This document shows positions 53,239-62,700 of a stretch of DNA of 64,000 bases, in pieces. How positions within the stretch are numbered: position 1 is the first letter of the stretch; each line of letters opens with the position of its first letter. The position numbers were made by a program, and so were the translations under genes. Location: assembly GCF_001644645.1 (NCBI RefSeq), contig NZ_CP011390.1, forward strand, positions 3,220,001 to 3,284,000. Direction: 5' to 3'. Under the pieces are notes generated by a model. The model ran no database searches. It was not told where the DNA came from and saw nothing but the letters and a program-made list of their open reading frames with translations. The stretch comes from Flavisolibacter tropicus. Its GTDB lineage: Bacteria; Bacteroidota; Bacteroidia; Chitinophagales; Chitinophagaceae.

Positions 53239-54618
53239 TTAACCACCCACGGCTTGAATCACTTCTTTCAAGAATGCATTGCCATCGATCTTCTGCAAAC
53301 CCATTCTTACCACCACCAGCTTTTTTGATGGAATAATATAGACATGCTGGCCACCATATCCGCTCGCATAGAATAGATCAGAAGGTACATCCGGATACTC
53401 TCGCTGCGCTGGATTGGTTTCACTAAAACCATTCAACCAAAACTGGTAGCCATATTGTTTCAGCGGATCTGCACTAGATGGAGTAATCGATTGTTGCACC
53501 CATTGAGTGGGTAATATTTGTTCACCATTCCACACACCCTTGTTGTAATACAACAAACCAAAGCGGGCAAAATCTCGCGCCGTAGCATAGCTGTACGAAG
53601 AGCCAATAAAGGTACCCGACGCATCCGGCTCCAACAGCGCGGAGTACATTCCAATTTTATGAAAAAGGGCCTGGTAAGGAAACGCCGCATACTGCTGCTC
53701 CCCTACTGTTTGCCGTATAATGCGGCTCAGAATATTACTATTGCCGCTGGAATAATAAAACACACTGCCTGGCTTATCCTTCAGGGGCAGGTGCGCGGTA
53801 TAAGCCGCCATATCGCCCTCTTTAAACAGCATATTGGTCACCTCGCTAGGGTTGGCATAATCCTCTATGAAATCTAGTCCGCTGGTTTGCTGCAGCAGTT
53901 CCTTTAAGGTAATAGCTTCTTTATCGGTGCCTTTCCATTCCGGTACGGGTGCGGGTGCATTCACATTCAGTTTTCCCTCTTTCACTAATATACCTATCAG
54001 GGCGCCGGTAAGACTTTTAGACATGGACCATCCCAGCATCACAGTATTCTTATCAAATCCGGGAGCATATTGCTCGCCTACGATCTTACCATCATACACT
54101 ACCAGCACCGCACGTGTATAGGCAGGCTTACCTTCTGAGGTGGCTTGCATGGCATTAGTAATGGCCTTTTGCAGCATGGCCTTGTTTACCCGCGGAGGCA
54201 GACTATCATTTACCCGATCGCCATAGGGCCATGTCAACGAATCGGCATTAGGATGTTGACTGGCAGGCAAAGCAAACTGTTGATGCCGAATGTCATCTTC
54301 ACTATAACCATTTATCAATGTACAGCCAAGTCCTTTACGGTAAATGGCCTTGCGTTTGGCCAGCCCCCACACAGAGCCGGTTACGGAAGAATCTTCTTCA
54401 TTAACGGTAAATGTTCCCAGTGACAGCGGAAAACTGCCTAAGTCCTCTTTCAAAATATCGGCAGGCTTACGATGTTGTAAGTAAATAGCTGATGCCATAT
54501 TCTTGGCACCGTAGCCACTTATAATCGGAAAGGCCCGCCAGGCATACCATATACCAAACAACAATAGGACGAATACAAATAGGCCAATGACTGTTAGAAT
54601 CTTTTTTCGTAATCGCAT
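53239..54618 (-). CDS. Membrane-anchored beta-lactamase-family serine hydrolase
   Basis: The 459-aa protein has one N-terminal transmembrane segment (about residues 8-28) and a periplasmic class C beta-lactamase/DD-peptidase-fold domain (about 150-455). The catalytic S198-M-S-K201 motif lies in LGWSMSKSLTG, and the YxN equivalent is YYSSGNSN. FWLNGFSETNP and ASGYGGQHVYIIP are typical of the esterase-like members. It may cleave a peptide or ester; it is not a proven beta-lactamase. It lies between the second susCD operon and the GH18 gene and lacks a shared promoter copy. Confidence 0.88.
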   Translation of the reverse strand: MRLRKKILTVIGLFVFVLLLFGIWYAWRAFPIISGYGAKNMASAIYLQHRKPADILKEDLGSFPLSLGTFTVNEEDSSVTGSVWGLAKRKAIYRKGLGCTLINGYSEDDIRHQQFALPASQHPNADSLTWPYGDRVNDSLPPRVNKAMLQKAITNAMQATSEGKPAYTRAVLVVYDGKIVGEQYAPGFDKNTVMLGWSMSKSLTGALIGILVKEGKLNVNAPAPVPEWKGTDKEAITLKELLQQTSGLDFIEDYANPSEVTNMLFKEGDMAAYTAHLPLKDKPGSVFYYSSGNSNILSRIIRQTVGEQQYAAFPYQALFHKIGMYSALLEPDASGTFIGSSYSYATARDFARFGLLYYNKGVWNGEQILPTQWVQQSITPSSADPLKQYGYQFWLNGFSETNPAQREYPDVPSDLFYASGYGGQHVYIIPSKKLVVVRMGLQKIDGNAFLKEVIQAVGG

Positions 54619-54723
54619 GGTAAAAGGTAATTAATCTTTAGACAAAGTAACAGTGAGAAAGCAAACTGCTTTTCAGTAGTAATATAATAAAACAGTTGCC
54701 TTTTTACTCCAGAAATATTGTGG

Positions 54724-54738
54724 TGTGTGAGTCACACA
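54724..54738. promoter_or_regulatory. Perfect 15-bp palindrome upstream of GH18 promoter
   Basis: TGTGTGA-g-TCACACA lies 25 bp upstream of the distal half-site of the GH18 promoter copy. It could be a dyad operator for a second regulator. The 1-bp centre is unlike the CRP consensus spacing. Confidence 0.4.
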
Positions 54739-54763
54739 TCAAGGTGGCAGCAACATAGAATAC

Positions 54764-54819
54764 TCCATCATAAGTGACGGTTAGTCTATTTTTCACAATA
54801 GGAGTACCAGATACTTTTA
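54764..54819 (+). promoter_or_regulatory. Shared PUL promoter/operator, copy for GH18 gene
   Basis: TCCATC (54764) and TCTATT (54785) are 21 bp apart, and TACTTTTA occupies 54812-54819. The 74-bp segment 54749-54822 aligns without gaps to the reverse complement of the susC block, including the upstream GCAACATAGAAT. The leader to the GH18 start at 55047 would be about 220 nt. Confidence 0.75.
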
Positions 54820-55046
54820 TATGGCTATTTAAAAATCAACGAGGAGGATTAAAACTGAACGATTGCTTGAATTGTTACACAGTTGTTGGAGAAATCATAA
54901 CAAACCACTCTAAAGGAACTCCCACGAGGTAAAAAATAGCCGCGCGTTATATTCTTATTGGTATTTACAATAAACACCACGTAGTAGTAATATCAATTAC
55001 AACTTTATAATAGCGAGGTTAGTTAAACAAAACAAACACGTATAAA

Positions 55047-56033
55047 ATGATTAGAAAAACGTTGGTTCTTGCAGTTGCTACATCCTTGCTGTCACTTACA
55101 GGCTTTTGGGCAAATGCACAAACAAACACGAAAAAGCAAGAGCAGCATTTTTTACTGGCAGGTTATTTACAAGCCAGCAATATAAAAGCCTTTGACACAG
55201 TTGCATTAAAATACCTGGATCGAATCTATTTTTTCTCCGTTACGCCAGATTCTACAGGAGCGTTTTTTGTTAGTCCCGAGTACATAGAAAAAATGAAGAT
55301 GCTGCAATCGGTTATGCGACCATCACAAGCCTTATACCTGGTGATAGGTGGATGGACCGGGTCGCAAAATATTCACGGCATGGCAGCCGATCCCGCTAAA
55401 AAAGCGGCCTATATAAAAGCACTGGTCGAGTTTTGTCAATCGGCTCACTTAAATGGTGTTGACTTAGATTGGGAAGATTACCCAAAGGCCGTAAATGCTA
55501 ATGATTTTGTAGCCCTGGTACAAGATATGTCTACTGCACTTCATATGGCCAACCTGCCATTCACCATCGCACTGGGAACATCGGCTGGTAAAATAGCATT
55601 GGCGACACGTGTACTTCCCTATACCGATCAAATAAATATCATGTCGTATGGCAAGTTTGATAAAGAAGGCAGACAGGCCACTATGGAAGACTTTTTATCA
55701 TGGATGAACAGTTATGAAAAAGCAGGTATACCAAAAGACAAACTGATAGCCGGAGTGCCCTTCTATGGCAAGCACCTGCCAATACCCGGCGATACAGGTC
55801 CATTAGCTATCAGTTATGCCCAGATTGTAGAGAAGGCGCATCCAGGCATCAATGAAAACCAGTATCTAAACTTTAGCTATAACGGTATTCAACTGCTGAC
55901 CGATAAAACAAAGTGGTTGTTACAAAACCAATACCCCGGCATCATGTTTTGGGAACTAGCTCATGATGTTTCTGCCACATCAAATTACTCTTTACTAAAA
56001 GCCATTTATCAAGCTGCGGTTATGAAAAAATAA
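55047..56033 (+). CDS. Secreted GH18 glycosidase (chitinase or endo-beta-GlcNAc-ase type)
   Basis: The 328-aa protein has a signal peptide (about residues 1-24, ending WANAQ). The GH18 active-site strand reads N136-G-V-D139-L-D141-W-E143, so the catalytic Glu and the last two Asp of DxxDxDxE are kept while the first Asp is Asn. LYLVIGGWTGS, INIMSYGKFD and GVPFYGKHLP are further GH18 blocks, and the last strand ends MFWELAHD. Both chitinases and endo-beta-N-acetylglucosaminidases share these features. Its promoter block matches those of the susC genes, linking it to the glycan system; release of N-glycans is therefore a reasonable hypothesis. A terminator follows. Confidence 0.9.
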   Translation: MIRKTLVLAVATSLLSLTGFWANAQTNTKKQEQHFLLAGYLQASNIKAFDTVALKYLDRIYFFSVTPDSTGAFFVSPEYIEKMKMLQSVMRPSQALYLVIGGWTGSQNIHGMAADPAKKAAYIKALVEFCQSAHLNGVDLDWEDYPKAVNANDFVALVQDMSTALHMANLPFTIALGTSAGKIALATRVLPYTDQINIMSYGKFDKEGRQATMEDFLSWMNSYEKAGIPKDKLIAGVPFYGKHLPIPGDTGPLAISYAQIVEKAHPGINENQYLNFSYNGIQLLTDKTKWLLQNQYPGIMFWELAHDVSATSNYSLLKAIYQAAVMKK

Positions 56034-56075
56034 GGCGAATGATCATTTCTGGTGACTTAATCTAAGTGAGAAAAT

Positions 56076-56109
56076 AAAAAAGCCTTGGTGTTACTACCAA
56101 GGCTTTTTT
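56076..56109. terminator. Terminator after GH18 gene
   Basis: AGCCTTGGT (56081-56089) and ACCAAGGCT (56096-56104) with flanking A and T runs form a strong bidirectional hairpin in the convergent gap. Confidence 0.9.
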
Positions 56110-56207
56110 ATTGGTATCGTTCTAAAGCGGATACTCTGTGTCAAGTTCTAAGCCCCAATGATACGTAGAGAAACACAAAACCACAAGGAGCACGTCTAAA
56201 GATCAAG

Positions 56208-56816
56208 CTAACGCACTATAACTACTCGCTGAACTTCTGGTGGGTTCCTTGACTTCTTATAAAAGCTTATACCAGCTATTGCAAGTAAGGTCATGAAGAT
56301 TGCAACAACCTTTTTTGTCCCAAGACTGGCAAGAAGCAGTACGATACCAGCCATAGAATTTTTATGCCCTACGATTTCATACTCGGCCCCGTGTTCTATA
56401 CCATTGGCAATGTTCAGTGTCCATAAGAATAATACAATAAGAACTGCTGCTGCAATTAAAGGCTTTTTGCCTGCTTTTAGTTGCGAATACTTTTCAAGTG
56501 AATAAGCATTATTGGGAATAGAATTCAGTAGGAACTGGAAAACCTCAACTCTAACCTGTTCATCTTTTATTCTAAAGTGTTCATATGAGTCGCTACCAAA
56601 TCTTATCTCGATGTACTCCTTGCCTTTTTCTAAAATAATTTCTCTAATATAATTGATTGGGATACCAATGAAATTCTTTTGAGGTAAAACCCCTTGGCTC
56701 AGATCGAATAAAACATTCTTCAGATCTGTTTCCTTAGGGTTTCCTTTATAGATTGTTTTATTGACAAAGGCTATAACCTTTTCCGTTCCAGGATTATCGC
56801 TTGTCCATGTTCTCAT
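56208..56816 (-). CDS. Hypothetical membrane protein with PH-like N-terminus
   Basis: The 202-aa protein is not recognised. Residues 1-105 look like a small beta-rich domain (GIPINYIREIILEKGKEYIEIRFGSDS, reminiscent of bacterial PH domains). Two or three transmembrane segments follow at about 115-135, 150-165 and 168-186, and a basic tail ends the protein. The next gene upstream on the same strand has a similar mix of PH-like part and C-terminal membrane helices, so the two may be distant relatives. No link with the glycan genes is visible. Confidence 0.7.
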   Translation of the reverse strand: MRTWTSDNPGTEKVIAFVNKTIYKGNPKETDLKNVLFDLSQGVLPQKNFIGIPINYIREIILEKGKEYIEIRFGSDSYEHFRIKDEQVRVEVFQFLLNSIPNNAYSLEKYSQLKAGKKPLIAAAVLIVLFLWTLNIANGIEHGAEYEIVGHKNSMAGIVLLLASLGTKKVVAIFMTLLAIAGISFYKKSRNPPEVQRVVIVR

Positions 56817-57023
56817 AGTTAGTATCTATGTTTATTTTTAGCAAATATTGTTTATCGATGCCGTTGTTGAATAATGAGGTGATGACTTTGTGCCATTGCC
56901 CACCACAATCATTGGATAAATGCAATCCTATCTTATACAAAAATGGTTTTCACCATTTGTTTGGCGTTGTTGCAACAAAACACCTTAATGGAACACTAAC
57001 AACGTCATAAAACGAGATTCTTC

Positions 57024-57761
57024 TTAATTCAATAAGTTGCTGTTGGTCCAAACGGTTACTATTCTAAAAATGATAGCCAATATCACTACACCAGCCCAAA
57101 GCGCACCTCTTTTCGATTTTTGATCAATGTTTTTACTTCTTAAACCTATATATAATGACCAAACTAATAACCCTGCTGCAATGGTCCCGCTAATAGAAAC
57201 CAGTATTTTATCTTTAAGTAGAAAGACTGCAGCCAGCAACCCTATACCAAGAATTAATATTGGAATAGCATATTGCTGTACTAAAGGAACAGGCTTAGGA
57301 GTCACAGGGGAAAAACTATTTAGTAAAGCTTCAGCAGTAGCATAATCCTCCAATTGGGCAGGCACACAAATCAAGTCTAATCGACTTTGCCCCTTGATAA
57401 CGAAACTGCCATTCTCCAGCTTATTTATCGTTTTAATTTCCCATTTGCTTAATGTAATAGCAGGCATCCCTTTTTGCTCTCTTGTAATGGAGGTTTCATC
57501 AACAGTTAAAGTATAACTTTCAAAAAACACCTTTTGCTTACCAAGTGTATTATAAATTTTGTAGAAAATGTAAAGTGCAAGTATAGGGATCACAAAGGGG
57601 AGTACATTACTATCATCCTCACCCGAATGAGTTGAGTTTACATGAGCAATCACTATGCCTGTACCCATGGATAGAATCATAATTGGTACTGTACGTAGTA
57701 AGACTTTCTTTTTTATCTCATTAAAGCTGTTAGGCCTGGGTCTGAATTGTTTTGGTTGCAT
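57024..57761 (-). CDS. Hypothetical multi-pass membrane protein
   Basis: The 245-aa protein has transmembrane segments at about residues 22-40 and 50-66, a cytoplasmic beta-rich stretch (about 70-150; ESYTLTVDETSITREQKGMPAITLSKWEIKTI is split over two strands and resembles YcxB/PH-like domains), then three more helices at about 165-185, 188-207 and 220-238. Function unknown. It is separated from its neighbours by 207 and 160 bp with no clear signals, so it is probably transcribed alone. Confidence 0.7.
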   Translation of the reverse strand: MQPKQFRPRPNSFNEIKKKVLLRTVPIMILSMGTGIVIAHVNSTHSGEDDSNVLPFVIPILALYIFYKIYNTLGKQKVFFESYTLTVDETSITREQKGMPAITLSKWEIKTINKLENGSFVIKGQSRLDLICVPAQLEDYATAEALLNSFSPVTPKPVPLVQQYAIPILILGIGLLAAVFLLKDKILVSISGTIAAGLLVWSLYIGLRSKNIDQKSKRGALWAGVVILAIIFRIVTVWTNSNLLN

Positions 57762-57921
57762 AGAATACTGTTATTGCTAAACTAACGCCTATTTATATAT
57801 TGGAAATAAAATCTTGATTACTGTATACATATAAGTATGGACCAAATTTTGCACTTTTCACATTAGCCTCTCATGTGTACAATGGGCTATTTGGAGTAAA
57901 TGGAGGGCAAGGTTCACCACC

Positions 57922-58935
57922 TCATTTTTGTTCTGCATTTGCAGCAATAGCTGCCATACGAGGATCGATCTGCTTTGCTCTTACTTTTCTTGAAGAAATG
58001 CGCAGCGGCCTTAACGTAACACTGGTATTTAGTGATGAAGCATCTTTAATTAGAAACGCCTTCTTTCCAAATGCAACCGTATCTCCAACCCGGTATTCCG
58101 GACGGGTGTTCCAACGCTTTAAAAAAGCAGAATCTTCATTACCATTGGCAAACTTCAGTAACTCAAACTCGGGCCTATTATTATAAACCGGGAAACCGCA
58201 GTTACGCGTTGCCACCTTATAGGTTTTTCCTTTATTGCGAAAACTGCCTGTATACGTTTCAGATGAAAGTATGTTTAGATAGAAGTCAACATTACGCGGG
58301 CGGGAGGTATCAATAGCAGTGACGGAAGGTTGCAGTTCCAATCTTGTTGAAAAAGAAAAGATGCCGTTATTGTCGTATGCTTTTAAGTTTGTAATGTAAA
58401 CACTGGCTGTAGCAGCGGGATGATTATTCTTGATCTTACCTATGGCAGGCTCAATGCTTCTTAGCGTATCATCCAGGAAGGAGTTGTTATTATTCTCATC
58501 GGCAACTATTACGTATTCCCCATTCTTTCTTCTGCCAAAAAAGAAACGGCTTTCATTATCAAGTGGCGGAAGCGAGCCAGTGAAAATAGGCTCTTTCATA
58601 AAACGCTGTAGTATAATGGCAAAAGAAGCAGAGTCTGCCTTCCCTTGTTTCCATTTTTGATATTGCTGCTCCCATGGGCGATGGAGAAATTGCGTAACAA
58701 TATAAGTCTCGAGTCCCAACTGGCGGGCATAGGTTGCGGTACTACTATCGACATCAATAGGATTGGTCGTCCAAAAGGATTGTCCCATTTCCCGGGAAAG
58801 TCCGGGTGTAGAAGATACATTTACAACAATGTCTTTGGATGAGGAACAGGAGAAGAGAAAAACAAGCAGTGGCATCCAAATAATTACTCGAAAGCGTCTA
58901 AGCACTTGGGCATCGCCGTTATTGAAGGTAAGCAT
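57922..58935 (-). CDS. Hypothetical lipoprotein
   Basis: The 337-aa protein has a lipobox (FLFSC, about residues 26-30) after a hydrophobic stretch, which supports the chosen start although the leader is rather long. The mature part includes GYV-like beta motifs such as RKNGEYVIVADENNNNSFLDD, a calcium-binding-like Asp/Asn stretch, and DFYLNILSSETYTGSF. No family is recognised. It stands alone between a membrane protein gene and a methyltransferase gene on the same strand. Confidence 0.7.
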   Translation of the reverse strand: MLTFNNGDAQVLRRFRVIIWMPLLVFLFSCSSSKDIVVNVSSTPGLSREMGQSFWTTNPIDVDSSTATYARQLGLETYIVTQFLHRPWEQQYQKWKQGKADSASFAIILQRFMKEPIFTGSLPPLDNESRFFFGRRKNGEYVIVADENNNNSFLDDTLRSIEPAIGKIKNNHPAATASVYITNLKAYDNNGIFSFSTRLELQPSVTAIDTSRPRNVDFYLNILSSETYTGSFRNKGKTYKVATRNCGFPVYNNRPEFELLKFANGNEDSAFLKRWNTRPEYRVGDTVAFGKKAFLIKDASSLNTSVTLRPLRISSRKVRAKQIDPRMAAIAANAEQK

Positions 58936-59185
58936 TCGTTAGTATTGGTATACTATAAATATACACATATACCACCAGACTCATAACTAACAAACTCTGG
59001 TTGTTTTACAAGAGACACAACAACAGTAATGAGAGAAAAGCTTTAAACCTATCTTAACCAAGCGGGGTTTCGCCACACACCAACCTACGCAGTGAAGACC
59101 CCGGTTAAACAGAAAATTCTTAGACAAGATATGGCCTATCTCCCTTTGGAATGATGCTTAAAATAGGATAGCACAAGAATTGACA

Positions 59186-59710
59186 TTATCTAACCAATGC
59201 CGAATAAATTGAAGCCCTATTGTATATCGAAGACCGCTCTTGTAGTTTCTTCACTTCTTTATAACCCAATTGTATAAACAACTGCTTTAGCGTATTAAAA
59301 GGTAGCGGGTATGGCACCCATGGATTCGCCAGTTCAGTATCATACTCTACCAACAAAAAACAGCCGCTGGGGCGGAGCCATTTTTCTGCTTTTCTTATAA
59401 ACCTGATCTTATCTTCTATATAGTGAATTGAATTGGCCATGAGGATACCATCCAGCTCATTAAAAGACAAATCATCCCTTTCAAAATTGGCCTGTATTTT
59501 ATCCAAGGTTACATTGCCTGGCAGGCTCCCTAATTGGGAAAGCGCTCCTTTGTCGGAGTCAACAGCGTGTATAGCACTACCGGGTTGTAGAAGTTGCGCT
59601 AAAGCCTGCGTAAACAAACCTGTACCGCAACCTAGGTCAGCCCAGACTGTGACTCTATGTTGAACAATGCAGTCGTTATAGATCAACTCAATGGCTTGTT
59701 TAAGCTCCAT
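59186..59710 (-). CDS. Class I SAM-dependent methyltransferase
   Basis: The 174-aa cytoplasmic protein has the SAM-binding motif ADLGCGTGLFTQAL, an acidic loop AVDSD and the later motif DGILMANSIHYIEDK, followed by LRPSGCFLLVEYD. I start it at the ATG at 59710 (MELKQAIEL). An upstream in-frame ATG at 59737 lies in the loop of the terminator hairpin that ends the preceding gene and is unlikely to be used. The substrate is unknown; small-molecule methylation of the UbiE type is possible. Confidence 0.85.
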   Translation of the reverse strand: MELKQAIELIYNDCIVQHRVTVWADLGCGTGLFTQALAQLLQPGSAIHAVDSDKGALSQLGSLPGNVTLDKIQANFERDDLSFNELDGILMANSIHYIEDKIRFIRKAEKWLRPSGCFLLVEYDTELANPWVPYPLPFNTLKQLFIQLGYKEVKKLQERSSIYNRASIYSALVR

Positions 59711-59720
59711 CTTCAAACTT

Positions 59721-59753
59721 AAAAAAAGAGCTGGCATAATACCAGCTCTTTTT
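59721..59753 (-). terminator. Terminator after ELWxxDGT gene
   Basis: AAAAAGAGCTGG (59723-59734) and CCAGCTCTTTTT (59742-59753) form a 12-bp stem. The 31-nt unit differs at only 2 loop positions from the terminator at 63352-63382 on the other side of the gene. Confidence 0.88.
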
Positions 59754-59772
59754 GGAATTTGGCAGTAACCAT

Positions 59773-62700
59773 TTATTCTTTTACCAATTGATACATTTTG
59801 CTGCCCTTATCGGTATTTACAGTCACCATGTATACACCAGCAGTAAGTGTTGAAACCGGAAGTTGAATAGTTGTTTGCTTCCGCACATTTTTTTGCCAGA
59901 TCGTTTTACCATTCATATCCACTATTGAAATCGTAGCATTTTCTATATCTCTCTGGATGTGTAAAACGGCTTTATCCTTTGCAGGATTAGGATACAATTC
60001 TGCTTCAAAAACGGGAGCTATCTCAATCGGCTTGTTAGCAGCTTGCACCATGCTGGCATTCAATTTAGAAGTGGCCGCATCGCCTACATACATTTCCCTT
60101 CCATACTTTTTAGTATAGGCGCCAAAGAAGAGTTTATTGCCAGAGGCGGTCAATTGAGAAATATCAGTTAGTCCCACTAACCCATCGTCAACTACTTCCT
60201 TAGTTGTAGCAGCAGTGCCTTCAGACGACCATAGCTTAGCGGGAAATGTCGTGTTGTTCATAAAGAAAAGCTTACCGCCTGCAGTGCAAAGACTGGAATA
60301 AGAACTTCCAAATCCAGGTGTTATATCTTTTATCATCGCTGTACCTTTCTCTGTACCATTGGTAGTCCAAAGCTCTAATCCTGCCACACCGTCATCTGCA
60401 AAAAAATACAACGTACCCTTTAGATCTGTCAAATAATTGGGAAAGGAACCTGTATAGGGATTTATGTCTTTTACCAGTTTGGTACCGGCATCTGTGCCAT
60501 TGGTCTTCCATAGTTCATTTCCATAGGTATTGTATTCGGTAGCGGTAAAATATAAAGTTCCGCCCGACTCCTGGAAAACATGTTGTGGCTCTGTATTGAA
60601 ATAAGATTGATAATACGTGGGCTCAATAGCTTTCAACTTTACCGTTCCTTTTTCTGTACCATCACTTTTCCAAAGCGATCTATGAAAGTCAATTCCTGTA
60701 CCATCATAGGCTCCAAAGTAGAGGGTGTTTTTATACACATAAAAACTGTATGGATCCGATCCTCCAAATCCGGGATTGATATCTTTTACCATCTTTGTTC
60801 CAGCTACCGTGCCATCACTTTTCCACAGTTCATAACCCGTATTAAAATCGCCGGCAATAAAGAAAGCCGTATTGCCTATCACTTCTATATAGTTATTGTT
60901 ATAGTAGGACAGGTTTGTTGTGAGCAGGAAGGTACCCGCTTCTGTGCCATTACTGCGCCAAAGTTCCAGCGCATCACCAGTATAATGGTTTCCTAAGGTG
61001 TAAAGGATAAGCCCTTGATCGGTTATGTTATAGTTGACTACAAAATACTGCTGCCTGTTTATATAAGGCGTTATGCGCTGCAGCCCTGCTGACGCACCAT
61101 TCGTTTTATAAATCGCTGTACCATTGACATCATCGCCAATGAAGTACGTCACCTTATTCTTATACATATAGTTGTTCGGATACGACCAGTCTGCTCCTGC
61201 TGCAATATCATTTAGTAAACCGGTACCGGCAGCCGTTCCATCAGATTTATACAACTCGCCTCCTAAGGAAGGTGTAAAGGCGTTAAAGACTATACCATAC
61301 TCTGTTAACCCAATTCCTTTAAACATATAACCAGCATCAGAACCATTGGTTGTTGTGGTATTGATATCCTTTACCAATACAGTGCTGGCAGCACTACCGG
61401 CTGAAGACCACAACTCAGTACCGGCATCCGAATCTGCCCGAAATAACAACTTACCATTACAGAACGTGAGATCATCTGGATACGCACTTAGTTTCCCCGG
61501 GTTTATATCCTTAACCACGCTGGTCCCACCCGATGAACCATCACTGCTCCACAGTTCTGTACCATAGTCAGCATAATTATTCACTACAAAATAGAGGACG
61601 CCGTTTCCATTGAAAAAATTATAAGGGTATGTACCTTGATCAGAAGGGAATTCTTTGATTAATTGGGTTTGATCAGCTTGCCCATTGGTGATCCATAATT
61701 GATCATGGGAGCCACCAATATTACTGATGACTTTGAAAAAGAGTTTATCGTTCACAATGGTAAAATCTACCGGCACCACAAAATCAACAACATCATCAAA
61801 AGGAGAATCCGGAACATCTGTCAGATCTTTTACCAGCACTGCACCGTTGACAGCATCATATTTATAAAGGCCTCCGCCATCAGTAAACGTATACCCGGCA
61901 AAGTAGATTACATTGTTCAGAATGCGGTAGGGATAATTCTTATAAATGTTATTATAATTTTCCTGCATCAAGATATCGTTATTTCCCGGCGCAGGCATCG
62001 TACCATCGAACGTACCATCAGACACCCACAGCTTACGCCCACTATTATCATTAGCTGAAAAATAAAGTGCATTGTTATACTCGGTCAACTGGCTGGGTGC
62101 TGTTATTCCATCAAAATCAGTATTCCAACCAATATCCCTGACCAGGTAGGTACCTATATCTGTACCATCGCTCCGGAAAAGTTGAAAGCCGGTGTTCCAG
62201 GTATACACAATAAAATAAGCCAGGTTGTTGGCTTCCATTAATTCAAAAATCCGGTAACCAATAAACGACTGTAAAAAGTCTTTGACCAATACAGTGCCGT
62301 CTTCTGTACCGTCTGTTTTCCATAATTGATCATTTGTTCCATTGATGGTAACGGTAAAAAATACAACGCCATTTACATCCACAAATTGAGAAGGGTAGCC
62401 AGAACTATTGGCGAAATTGATGTCTTTCAACAAATGCGTACCAGCTTCCGTTCCATCAGAGACCCACGGCTCCAAACCATAATCGCCTGTAGAAGCAGCG
62501 AAAAAGAGTAGGCCATTAGCAGCAATAATATTAGCCCCTCCCGAACTGGCATCACCAAAGGGATTAATATCTTTTACCAGGTAGGTACCAGCAGTCGTTC
62601 CATCACTTCGCCATAGCTCATTTCCATGAATACCATCATTGGAAAAAAAATAGCTGACATTATTGAGCACGGCAAAACTGTAGAAGGCATTGGCTGGATT

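Larger units (their letters stand above)
54619..55046. other. Divergent region between serine hydrolase and GH18 genes
   Basis: The 428-bp gap contains the palindrome at 54724-54738 and the shared promoter at 54764-54819. The long putative leader has GGCTATTT (54823-54830) and its inverse AAATAGCC (54934-54941), which could close an RNA structure. No convincing small gene is seen. Confidence 0.6.

Noticed and set aside
53239..54618. Antibiotic-resistance beta-lactamase
   Set aside because: The SxxK and YxN motifs fit the wider serine hydrolase family, but the membrane anchor, long N-terminal region and sequence pattern resemble esterase/peptidase-like members, so no resistance claim is made.
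54724..54738. CRP/cAMP-type binding site
   Set aside because: TGTGTGA and TCACACA are separated by 1 bp, not the 6 bp of TGTGA-N6-TCACA; kept only as a palindrome.
59711..59737. Longer methyltransferase start at 59737
   Set aside because: That ATG lies in the loop of the terminator hairpin of the preceding gene; the start at 59710 gives a normal N-terminus.
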